A DNA stretch of 64,000 nt from the NCBI GenBank assembly GCA_010356995.1, contig ML996690.1, forward strand, positions 1,086,217 to 1,150,216. The letters are read 5' to 3'. Positions 20,934 to 31,595 of this stretch are shown here, in pieces (position 1 is the first letter of the stretch; the number at the start of each line of letters is the position of its first letter). Both the position numbers and the translations under genes were made by a program. This stretch comes from Trichodelitschia bisporula. Its lineage: Eukaryota; Ascomycota; Dothideomycetes; Phaeotrichales; Phaeotrichaceae. A model generated the notes under the pieces. That model was not told the origin of the DNA. It ran no database searches and was given only the letters and a program-made list of their open reading frames with translations.

Positions 20934-21267
20934 ACAATAGATGTGTACTGTAGACCAGGTCAGCCACGCTGAGGTCGAAAAGTTCTAATATTTTAACGAG
21001 GAAATGATCATCAACTGGGCTGGAGTATCTGCTGGGAAAGAAAGACTTTGCTGCTGCCTAACCGTACCAACGCCAACGCTAGTGAACCTTCGTACCTATG
21101 CCATGCTGCCTTGCCTCGTGAACGGCATCGCTCGTTACGACGTACAACGTATGCTTGACTCCTCGAATACCTAGCACAGCAGCATTTAATTCGTTCTTAG
21201 CCACGTTTTCTGAAACCCGTACCCTCATCCAGATGCGGTTCATCAAACCTAAACCCGACCAAGGGCG
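20934..21267. other. 3' flank between convergent genes
   Basis: It lies between the DJ-1-like and HID1 stop codons. No gene or repeat was seen. Confidence 0.5.
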
Positions 21268-24103
21268 CTAAACATCCCTAACCGTCGGCGGCCCACCACC
21301 CCCACTCGCAGCCCGACTCGAGGACCCCACGCCCCTCAGATTCAAACTTCCAATCCGATTCACCAGGTTACTCCCAACAGCATCAACAGCCCCACGGGGC
21401 GCCAGCAGCGACGGCGTATGTGCTGCCGTCTCCTGCACCTTGAAAAGCTTGACTGTGGTACTATTCCAAACACCTGCCGTGCCCTTGGACACCAGCATCT
21501 CGCTCGTAAAGATGAAGCCCCACAGCAGGGACTCGTACCACCCGAGTGACAGTGGCGACCACTCGAAGAGATGCACGCGAATAGCCGAGGGCTCGATGCC
21601 GCCGACCACGGCTTTGCGGATGGCGGCTAGGGCTGTGCTGGGGTCTTCGTTGCCCGTCAGCGGGACTTGCGGGGTCAGCTCCGCGACGAGGGTCAGGAGT
21701 GTGTGGAGGGGCAGTTCGGGTTGCCAGCTTTCAATCTATTGGGTGTTAGATAGGAGTCACGGCGAGTTTCTGTAGGCTTACCCATTCCGCAGAAGGTAGG
21801 AAACTACCATTGTTCGTTACGGTTGGAGTCAAGGTGTGCAGGCTGGATATGCTGTTCTGACGAGAGAACGAAGGCTGGCCCACGGGCATCTTGCCCCGAG
21901 CCTTTTCCGACATGCCCCTCAGCTGCAGAGGTACCGTTTCATCGAATGACGAAATCGACGCAGCTCTAGGGCTGTCAATGGAGTGCGTACTCGCCTGAAG
22001 TGGTGGCTGAGGCAGCTCATCATTTTCAGATTCGTCATCATCCCCAATGGCGAAGGCGCTGTGCTCCTCGGGTACATTGCTAAGACTCGGGCTCCGTACA
22101 GACATCGGGCTTCTGATACTGTCGATCGAGTTTGTGCGCGACACTGAACCAGTGTTTTGCTCTTTGCGCAACTGGTTCTGACGCTCAATTTCTTCCTGTC
22201 CACTCTCAAGGGTGAAGGCGCGAAGTGTCTGGAAGCGTTTGCGCGAGCGCAAGATTGCATACACTAGGTTGGGGTTTTCTGGAGGTGTCAGTATATCGTT
22301 CCAAGAGGACGGTAAGCTTACTGCTGTACTGATGCTCGATAATGGCGTTGAGAGCTTCAAGTAGCGACTGCAGGAGAAGATGATTCGTCTCGTTCGCGAG
22401 CAGGAACGATGGCGAAGACATCGAAGCGAAAAGCTGCAACAACCTTGAGCTCGTCGATCTTCCCAGATTCTCAACATAGGGAGCGATATTGTTGATGATG
22501 GCAAGGAGGGCGGTGTAAACTGCTTCAAGTCTCCCTTTGCCTACGGTCAAAAGCGTGTAGATTGACTTGAAGTGTTAGCACAGTACAAGCAAAAGAAATT
22601 GGCGCCCTTACAGAGATGAGATAGTCGGCATACGTCCCGTGAAAATTGGGGATCCTGATGCTAGGCGGCAGAGTTTCCTGGCCTTCGAACCGCTTGTTGA
22701 GACTACGGCCGAAATTCGGCTCGACACTGAGAGTTTGTAGAATGAAGACACACATTCTGATGAGGCTCTGCTTTGATGAGTCATTCTTCTGATCCAGGGC
22801 GTAGAAGAGCACGAGGATGATGAAATCATGTGCGCGATCTGTGTCAATGATAAATGAGCGGAACCGCTTGTTGCACTGGAGTGCCTCCCAAAAAAGCATG
22901 AGCATCTCAGGTGCCCAAGTGAGCGACTTTTGGCTTCCAGGGAGGTATGAGGAGCTGGCTTGCATCTAGAATTGTTAGCGGGGAAAAGTAGAGTTACAAG
23001 GCTACAAACCGGCTGGTTCAGTATCCGCGTCATCCCGTCTACCAGAAACTGAAAGTCCTGGGGCCGATGTAACCGCCCCAGGAAATGGCGAAAGAAGTTC
23101 TTGGGAGCGTAGCCATTCTCGTTCTCTGGAACTGGATAGAGAATGAGCACAAGGAGGAACTGCAGGCAGTATGTGACGAGTAGCTCCTTGTTGTCTTTGA
23201 ACACAACATGATCGTACGGCACACGCCACGTCGCGGGGTTGTACTTGAGAGTGGTGTTAAGGAGCGAGCAGAGGGTTGAGAGGACAGTCTGCTTGTCCGG
23301 GCAGGTTGCGATATACGTAATCGCCCTGACTCCCTTGACCGGAAGGACGTTGGGTGTCATGTACATCGCTCGGCTGCATAAAACGAGAAGCAATCTCAGG
23401 ATCTCCGTGCGATTGTTCTCATACTCCTTGGTCGACGTCACAGGTGTATGGCATCCCACACCGGTCTGCCATATCGCGTATGTCACTTTGGGCTTCCCAG
23501 CAGCCGCTCTGGGAAGAGTGAACTCTGAGAAGAAGAGCAAGTCTATCAGTGTATCGATGAGCTCCTCCGCCAGGGGCTTCGTTTCCACAGACTCCGGCTC
23601 TTGAGCTTCCGGAGCCTCGGTCGCAGATTCGAACAAGACTTCTGACTTGGGGGCCTTAGACTTCTTGCTCTTCTTCCGCCGGGGTGTCCAGAAGAACTTC
23701 TCTTCCCAGGCCTCAAGACTATCCGACTCGTAAATGAAGGGCAGTAGCCGCGTCAAGACACGGATACAGTTCAAGGCATCGCGCTCTGGAGCGAGATCTG
23801 GATCGGGGAAGGAGGGGTGATTGCGGAGAGTGCAGAGTCTAGAGGTGACGGCTAGAATGAGCGTTTCGAGGTTCTCTAACGCGCTGTCTCTGGTCCGTCT
23901 AATGTCGGTGGGGGAGAAGAGGGTAAAGACATCCTCGGCAGACTCGGGGAGTTGCCAGAACTGTATGTAGTGTTAGCACAGCTTGTGCTACTGGTTCCTA
24001 GACATACGCCAGTCCAGTATTGGTCGTCAGCTGGAATAGCCTTCTGCTCTGAGAGCTTGAATATGCCTTGTTTGAAGACGAGCTTGGAATCGGAGGCACC
24101 CAT
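21268..24103 (-). CDS. hid1: HID1-family (dymeclin-like) trafficking protein
   Basis: My six-exon model is 24103-24008, 23960-23010, 22965-22612, 22565-22322, 22278-21782 and 21735-21268. The five introns are 43-47 nt, all GT..AG, and every junction keeps phase; the protein has 869 residues. It starts MGASDSK, an N-myristoylation-type motif as in animal HID1. Recognisable conserved blocks are FWQLPESAEDVFTLFSPTDI, LLPFIYESDSLEAWEEKFFW, and SIYTL with YTALLAIINNIAPYVENLG. A Ser-rich low-complexity segment precedes the C-terminal domain (GWYESLLWGFIFTSEM). HID1 and its fission-yeast relative Ftp105 act at the Golgi in protein sorting; Ftp105 is known as a partner of a ubiquitin protease. Nothing is broken. 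Confidence 0.9.
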
Positions 24104-24493
24104 GGTGATAGGATTGGGAATAGTCCATGCGGCGGCTGAAGCTGGCAGCGGTCATGTATGTGCGACTACGGCAAGTGGTTTTCGAGCATGCCAATGGTGA
24201 TTGTTGGTGTTGGTTGGTGCGCATCACCGTCGCCGCCAGCGGATGTCGATGACTGAAGTGCCGCTGAATCAGCAAACCAAGCCACAAGGCCGACGGCTCA
24301 GCCACCTGGACAACCTCGTGCGAGCTAAAGAGATCCAGACCGAGGAGGACATCCACCAGTCGGCTTTACGGCACAAGGGACGGAGAACATCAATGAGTCT
24401 CTCAATGCATTATTATTTCATGAGTAATCGGATACTGGACATCGTTTAATCCAATTCACGCCCGACTTTAGCAGCCACATCATGCTTCTACCT
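24104..24493. other. HID1 promoter / PhoD 3' flank
   Basis: A tandem minus-strand arrangement. No gene was seen in the 390 bp. Confidence 0.5.
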
Positions 24494-26485
24494 CTATTTC
24501 CATGAACCACCCAAACCCGCTCCATCTTCCACTGGAGCCGTAATCAAGTGATCCCAGACCTCGTTTCCATCGACAAAGAGCCGATAATGGAGCATACTTT
24601 GCTCGTTTTCCTTCGGGACAGAGATCTCAACCGCTCCGAATTTGGAATTCCCATCCGGAATGTATCTGCATATGTCAGCTGAAAAGCGCAAGCGCTCAGT
24701 CTAGACGTACTTTATGCATATGTCCTCCCCGTCGGTCTGTTTGTAAGTCCTCAGGGGAAGGTAGAACATGCTCAGCGGGCTAGTAGAGTACTCGTACACC
24801 GTCGCGGTCGCCGGGTAGCGACTATCTTTGGGAGGTGGGAAGCTGGTAGCGGCAAACTCGTGCCGATCACCACTCAGAACAACGACGCCGGCCCCATTTG
24901 CACCCGCTTCCCACATGGCTTCTAAGACGACCTGGCGCTCGGCTAAGTAGCCGCCCCAGGTATCAGCATCGCCAAAGCGCCAGTTCTTGGTGAAAGGAAT
25001 GCTAGAAACGACAATTTTCCATCGCACACCGGGCGGGAGTGGTCGTCGCAAAAAGGTAAGGAGGTCAGCAAGCTGCTGCTGTCCGAGCATACTCTTGCTG
25101 AAGTCCATCTTATTTGCGTTTTCCGGCGTCCGGTAACGGCGCGTATCCATCAGGAAGAATGAAGCCGGTCCTTGGGTAAACTCAAAGTATGAGTGGCCTG
25201 GTTGAACGGCAGGGGGATTGACGGAGACGTGGTAATTCTCCCATGGATCTGAAGCTGCTTGATACAAGCCTGTTGTATTACCATCCCAGTCGTTTGCGAT
25301 TTCGTGGTCGTCAAGGACGTGGATCCACGGGAGTGAATCAGAGACGGATGGCCACTCTGGTGAGGCGTAGACGCGGCGGTATTCACTCCGGTAGGTCTCC
25401 GCATCTTTCCCAAACCGATGGGGAACATCAATGTAGATGAAGTCCCCTAGGAAGATCATGAAGTGAGCTTTCAGCTTGGGGATCCAGTCTGCTAAATATC
25501 TGAACCCGGGGATGTGGAGGGGATGCGAAAGAGGGTTGTAAGGAAAGCGTGCCTTGATGCAGCTCGAGTGAAGAAAGGTAAACTTCCCATCGTTCCTCGC
25601 CGAAGCCTTGCCCACAATTGGACTGGTACTGAAGTAGCCCGTATGCTTGTTCGAGAAGGCGTACTGGTACCGAGTGTCAGGAAGCAGGTCTGAAATTGTT
25701 ATGCTGCCGGTGTAGTCGGTGCTCTGATTCAGGTCTTTCGGAAAGGAGATGAAGCCCGCATCCTTCCAAGTGGCGTCTGGAGCGCCCTTTGCTAGGGGCG
25801 TATCTGCGTAGCGATAGGAGAGATATATCGGAACATTCTTCATGTCTGGTTCGCGGACAAGTAGTTTAGCACTATCTGAGGACACATAGCCAGCCCTAGC
25901 AAACGACAGGTCTTGGGACTCGTGGAGAAGGGGTGCGCGATACACCATGTCAATTGTCATAGCGATCAATGCGAAGTTGATAGCTGCCGTGATGAAACTC
26001 CAGAAGAGAGATGTCGGACTAGGGACTCCAAGGAGAAGTGATTTGAGGATGGAGGGCTTCTTCTCCTCCAGCAGCATTGTCTCTTCAATGATGCAAGATG
26101 TTGATGTCTCGGCCTCATCTTGAAGACCTTCGCCCGAGTCCGAATCCACGTCTGAATCTATACCTTGACCGACAGTCTCTTGAGTGATGATGTCAATTTC
26201 GTCGGATATAACATTGAACGCCGAAGTGTACTGCAGGTTGTAGACGAATGATGGCAAATATACGGCCGCCGCTGTAAAAACGATTACGGGAAAGTGCTAC
26301 ACATGTTACTTTGCGAACTCGCAAGGATGTAAGGTAGCGTACATGTCCAGGAATCTAGGCTGCCATTAGTCCAGGAAGCACGTCGTCTGGATACCGAACC
26401 GTACCCATCGTAAGAAGGCGTAGGCTGCGAGCCTTAACACGGTCGATGAAATCGCCGCGAGGGCTTCCGATCCTAGAGCCATCAT
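24494..26485 (-). CDS. PhoD-like membrane-anchored metallophosphatase, with 12-nt microexon
   Basis: Exons are 26485-26405, 26354-26343 (only 12 nt, encoding IPGH), 26296-24711 and 24665-24494, giving 616 residues. Introns are 50, 46 and 45 nt. The N-terminus has hydrophobic segments (HHFPVIVFTAAAVYLPSF at 32-49 and LFWSFITAAINFALIAM near 130), so it is a membrane protein. The catalytic domain has an Fn3-like lead-in (LPDTRYQYAFSNKH) and the PhoD metal motifs MIFLGDFIYIDV, HVLDDHEIANDWDGN and VVLSGDRHEFAA. PhoD enzymes hydrolyse phosphomonoesters or diesters using Fe/Ca centres; fungal membrane forms are poorly characterised. The substrate and membrane cannot be read from the sequence. It shares a divergent promoter with Tlg1. 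Confidence 0.88.
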
Positions 26486-26877
26486 GTATGTAGTAAATTT
26501 TGGCTCATGCCCAGTGATCCGCGAGTTGAAGTGAGATGGAGGCTTCAGTGTTTACTCGCATGTGATGGGGACGATGGGCATGACGTCGGCGACTGCAAGG
26601 CCGACCGCGGGAAGCCGCTAAGCCCTATTTATGGATAGCTCACTCGTGTAGGGGCCATGGGCCACAAAAGAAAGTCGTGGCCGCCTTGTCCTGGTGTTAT
26701 TGCGGACAGGGACAGCCACGACCTTTCCGTATGGCCCTTGAGCCATTTGGGTCGTGTTGCCTTGTTGCCTCTTTAATTAGGGATGAGGTTTCCCCAGTAC
26801 AAGCCATTCGATTAACCACCGCGTTTGTGCTTTGCTAGACGCTGCAACTCTGGATTATCTTATTGCCTAACATCATC
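26486..26877. promoter_or_regulatory. divergent promoter PhoD / Tlg1 with fold-back repeat
   Basis: These 392 bp separate the two start codons. An imperfect inverted repeat has arms at 26651-26691 and 26703-26745. The best core is GAAAGTCGTGGC against its near-complement GCCACGACCTTTC, framed by GGGCCAT words. It may be a small palindromic element or a hairpin-forming control region. Confidence 0.6.
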
Positions 26878-27700
26878 ATGTCTTCAACAAACGACCAAGA
26901 CCCATTCCTCCAGGTTCAAACGTATGACAGGTTCCTTCCGCTTACCAGAATCTGCTGATACCCAATAGCGACGTTCTCTCCCTCCTCAACACCACACGCC
27001 CTATATTTTCCTCCTATCTGCGGATACGCTCTACAGCCTCTTCGCTCAACTCTCCGGAGCTTGTCGAAGCTCGCAGCGACCTCGAAGCAACCTTGGATGA
27101 CTTACAAGCTGATCTTGCGGACCTCGTCGAGAGTGTCAAGGCCGTTGAGCTAGACCCGTACAGATATGGCATCGAGCTCACAGAAGTGGAACGAAGGCGG
27201 CGGTTTGTCCAAGAGGTGGGAGGTGAAATAGAGGACATGAAGGAAGAGCTTCTGAAACCGATTGGTGGAGGCCCCAAGGGTAAAGGCGTGTTGAATGGTG
27301 ACATGCTGCCCGATCCCGATAGCTTCGACGATCCCGACGATTATGTGGCCTTTGAGCAGGAACGTCAAATGGAGGTCATGCAGGAGCAAGATGAGGCTCT
27401 TGATGGCGTCTTCCGCACTGTGGGGACTTTGCGACAGCAAGCGGATACCATGGGAAGAGAACTGGAGGAGCAGGGAGAGCTGCTAAATGAAGTGGACGCA
27501 GTCGCGGATCGAGTGGGCGGAAAGCTTCAAACCGGCATCAAGAACGTAGGATGGGTCATCAAGCAGAATGAGGGTATGCAATCTCACGATTCTTGGCGTT
27601 CCACAAGCACTAATGCTCCCCAGACGCATTGTCCAGCTGCTGCATCGCGGTCTTGATTGTCGTCCTAATCATCCTCTTGGTCTTTGTATTGATCATATGA
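26878..27700 (+). CDS. tlg1: t-SNARE of the syntaxin 6/Tlg1 family
   Basis: Exons 26878-26921, 26969-27573 and 27624-27700 give 241 residues. Intron 1 begins GTATGA and ends CCAATAG; intron 2 is 50 nt with a CACTAATG branch point. The N-terminal helical domain carries a DPFLQV start as in Tlg1/syntaxin 6. The SNARE heptads run from about residue 150 to 210 (LDGVFRTVGTLRQQADTMG to GWVIKQNED), and the C-terminal anchor is SSCCIAVLIVVLIILLVFVL with two cysteines at its start, a possible palmitoylation site. Tlg1 proteins act in endosome-to-Golgi and early-endosome fusion. Length and domain order match the family. Confidence 0.9.
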
Positions 27701-28731
27701 TCGCGGAGCCCTTTCCGCATGACACCTGGTCTATCCGCACGAAAATAGGATGGCTTGAGGCGGCGCAATCAAGCAGCAGGCACTCATCCCTCGAATTAGT
27801 GGCTTCTTGAGGCGCTCCGCTCAGATATAGTCCTGCATTGGAAGACTAAGGTCGGCTGTTGCACGCCGGGGGCTGCAGTGATATACGTGGGATGTGGGTA
27901 ACCTTGCAATCGTTTTGAGCAATCACGATACTCATGCGCGAAGAGAAGCCTCACGGACCATCGAACGCGGGGTATTTCCTCCCAGGCGCTTCCACAGTTT
28001 TTGGCCTCCGATCGCATGCGAACCGAGTCGCCGCAGCGTCATCAAGCAAGGAGCAACAAGCGAACGATCAGACCAGGGGTCCCGGCTCTAAGTTTGGCAC
28101 ATCAACCTTTTCCCCACCACGGCAAGTACATTATGTTCCGCAGTTTTTTGGTCTGCAAATCAAGAGATGTGGGGTTGTTGGGGTCTCAGGATTTCCGGGG
28201 CGGCAGGCGGTTGGAGCTTGAGCTCTGCTTGCCAGGGGCTGAAGCACTTGTTGTGTCACGACTGCGCATAGCGACTCTTCAATCTATCTGATCGCTTTTC
28301 CTAGCTTTGTTACTAGCGTCATTGGCAGCGCACACTCAAGCTACTTGCTGATGTTGTAAAGCGCAAACAGAGTGTACGGGAAGGCGAGTTACACACCACC
28401 CCTTGCGTCAGATCTCAAGTTCCAATACGGTCCAGCCACAATTAATTGCGAGCAGCAAGTGGGTATGGCCTTTATGTCTCTGGGGCAGCATAGGACAAGC
28501 GATGTAGTAGCGGGCTGGGCATGTGTTCAGTCATATTCACTCAACAGTCCTTTTCTCGACCGCCATCCGCAGATCTGCAAGCTCAGGTGGATTGTTCGGA
28601 GGGGCAGATACGGTGATGAACTTGTCTTTTCTTTTTCCTAGATCCCTTTAACTTCGTCTCATGGACATCGCTGGGTTCGAAGAGTCACGATAAGCTTCGC
28701 CGACAAGCTTCTACCTCTTCCTCCTTCGACA
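27701..28731. other. intergenic, no supported gene
   Basis: About 1 kb with short open frames only. No tRNA, repeat or conserved motif was recognised. It is the upstream region of the repeat-bearing membrane protein. Confidence 0.45.
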
Positions 28732-31187
28732 ATGGACCCAGAGGATCGACGTTGGTACAGGCCGTCACCGCTTGCAATTGGCATCTGGCTATCTCAGTTG
28801 AAAGTTTACACGCCTACCGCCATTGTCGTATGCTTGCACGTTGTGCTGTGGTGCTCGATATGTATCCTGTTGCTCTCCATTTACCTCTTGGGTTCGGCTT
28901 CGGTGGATGTAATACTACGACCTTCAGCTGTGTTCATGTTGATCTCGGTAGGCACTCTTCCCTGTGCTCGCAGTATACTAACCAGCCAGTCTTTGCTCTC
29001 CCTGCTGTATATCGCATTTCACAGCATTGTCTCAAGGCGCCACATTCTCGGGCTGGAAGATAGGAACGCTCCGCTTTGGATCCAAAATCCGTCCTATGTA
29101 TCCATTCGCCTGGCGGTTGCGGGGTCCATTGCATGGCTCGTCACGGCAGGATGGAACATAATAATTGCAGCTAGGCAACCTGTGTGTTTGAGTGGAGGCG
29201 TGGTGGCTGGATTCTGGCAAATTGGCGGGCGCTGTGTTGCCCACAGGTTTGGAACTGGAGTGACGATGATAGTCTTGTAAGTCTGCCAGGCCTTTGAGAG
29301 ATATCACGCTAACGATCTAGGATCTTTTCATGCCTTCTGTTCGCATGCATAGCCACCGCTCATGACCCCTTCGAGTCCCATCTCCTTGGAAAGACCAAGG
29401 CCATCGAAGAGCTGCCTCCTCAACTACCTCCGACAGCCTCAGGCTTCGGCTCAGGGGATCTGGAAAAGCGAGGCAAAGGGCACAGCCACAGCAGCAGTTT
29501 TGGATCATTATCATCCGCTCCACCCAACTCCGCAATCCTGTCTCGACCACTTAGCCCGATGTCATATGAACACGTTGGACTGGGAATCACGGCCCCAGCC
29601 GACAGTCCACGCAGGTCATCCAGCCCGCGAGTAGCAACGCAACCCATTGAAAGGCCACAACCCTCGGCCAGCCCAGTGGAATACCCCGCGATGACTGAAA
29701 GACCGGCCACTGCATACAGACCGTTGGTGATGGTGGAGGCAGTCGACAGACCAAAGACTTCGTACATTATGTTCCCTATCGCTCCACCGGTTGCGCCACC
29801 TGGAACTTCCAGTGGTATCGAAACGGCAACCGAGCCTCCTATTGAAAGGCCACGCACCACGAGCGGTATTGCGAAGGCAATTGACTTCATTGAGCGGCCA
29901 AAAACTGCTTACGGCATGAAGATGGTCATTGCTGAACTGATTACAAGACCGAAAACTGCCCACGGTATGGGGGCAAAGGAAGCGGCACCGCCTGCAGAGA
30001 GACCACGCTTTTCTTTCGAGTCGGAAACACCAGATGCCGAAATAGTTGCAAGACCGGAGGTCGCCAGGGTGGCGCCGGTAGGCAATGATAAGTGGCAACG
30101 GCGTGCCCAAGGAGAAGTGTCTCAGTCTCAGAGTCCAAGAATGGCAACCACTCCGCTCATCAAGAAGCTTCGTGCTATGCACACAGCCGAAGCAGCACCT
30201 GCTCCACCGGCTCACCCACCCACACAAAGGCCGTACACTCCCCAGGATATCGGGGTGGCACTCACTGCGCCCGTTGCTGAACCCGTTGAGAGGCCTCGCA
30301 CGTCGCATGGCATCGGACACGCCATCACCGCACCAATACCCGAGCCCATCCAACGGCCGCGTACCTCGCAGGGCGTCGGGAAAGCAATCACGACACCGAT
30401 TGCCGAACCCATTGAGCGGCCGCGTACCGCTCACGGCATCGGTATGGCCATGGTTGCTCCAGTTCAACGACCTGGCACATCGCCTGGCGGCTTTCGGCCA
30501 ACCCACCGGCGCACCCAAAGTGCCCAGAACGCTCAGACCGTAAAGGCTCTCGTCGGCTTTACACCACCGGTCCGGAACGTCCCTGTGATCCAGATGGACT
30601 CTGCTATGCGCGCCGTCCGTCCATCCGCCTCCAACTTCCGCGCTGGATCTTCGATCGTCCGGCCCGGGTCCGCTGGCACTGCGCGCATCGGACCTGGCAA
30701 GAGTCCATACAGCTTTCAGAGCTCGCATCTGCGCTCCAGCAGCATGACGCATCTCCCATTGACACCTCCGAGCCGTGACTCGTCACGGGGCTCTAGCTCT
30801 GGTAGCGCCCCTGCTATCCCGCGGCGCAGCCACTTACGGCATGGGAGCGAGTCTGATCTACCGCGCTCGGGACAACGTACCGTCGTATCTCGGGTTGAGG
30901 ACATAGAGCTGATGGACATGCTGGAGGTCAAGTTGGCTGAGTTGCAGGGAATGATTGAGCGGAACAGGGCCGGAAGCTCTGAATCCGGGTCTGATACATC
31001 CACGGATCAAGGCATCGTGCATCCAGGGTCGCGCGTTCGGATGGTTAAGAAGGCGAAGAGTACAGGCAATTTGCTTCTGGACGACCATTCAGCGGCCTTG
31101 GAAACACCGCCGCCGGACTACCGTGAGGAAAGGGTTCGTCCTGGGCAAAAGCCGCTGACTGAACTGCGGACACAGTGGTTTGATTAA
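28732..31187 (+). CDS. multi-pass membrane protein with long xRPxT repeat tail
   Basis: Exons 28732-29276 and 29321-31187 join across a 44-nt intron (GTAAGT donor, GCTAACG branch point, TCTAG acceptor), giving 803 residues. The first 200 residues hold four or five hydrophobic spans (AIVVCLHVVLWCSICILLLS, SIRLAVAGSIAWLVTAGW, VTMIVLIFSCLLFACIATA) and look MARVEL-like in layout only. The remaining 600 residues are a cytoplasmic-type tail. It has about ten units built around xRPxT, for example IERPRT, VERPRTSHGIGHAITAP and ITRPKTAHGMG. It then becomes Ser/Arg-rich and ends with a short predicted coiled coil (MDMLEVKLAELQGMIERN). I do not recognise a characterised family. The repeats could be docking or phosphorylation sites; this is inference. 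Confidence 0.75.
30219..30470 (+). repeat. four 63-bp coding repeats (21-residue units)
   Basis: Consecutive units at 30219-30281, 30282-30344, 30345-30407 and 30408-30470 each encode 21 residues of the type P[IV]xRPRTxxGIGxAI followed by TAPIAE. The first and last are the most diverged. Less regular xRPxT units precede them from about 29640. The exact 63-bp period points to in-frame tandem duplication. Confidence 0.85.
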
Positions 31188-31595
31188 TGCTTGGACTCGC
31201 AAGTGTAAAGCGTGATGGACAGGAATGTACTGGTACTGTATAATTAGTCGATCATTGAAAGCGAACATTGCTCGGAATTGTAAAGCATGTACGAATATGA
31301 GATTTCTCTAAGTTCTCTACTGTATGATCCTACGATCCTGTGGCGTGGGGTTCCCTGCAGCTGAATCTGGATGCCCCAGGCACCCTTACAGAAATGTGCA
31401 TTCCAGCCACTGCTCTCCGCTGCTCCGCTGCCGCCTTCCTCCGCGGGCGTTCGAGGATTGGCCCCCTTTCAACCTTCCGTCCCTACGACATTGGGCTGTA
31501 TCGATCCTTCTACTTCTCTTCTGAAGTTGCCTTTGCTACGCGCTACTTTTACCCAATGAACCTGCCAGCATGAGGACTCTCCTTCGGAGCACAGT
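31188..31595. other. intergenic
   Basis: 3' flank of the repeat protein and promoter of the next gene. Nothing specific was seen. Confidence 0.5.

Noticed and set aside
29616-30752. 378-codon minus-strand frame
   Set aside because: A shadow of the repeat-bearing membrane protein; the long frame is caused by its repeated codons.
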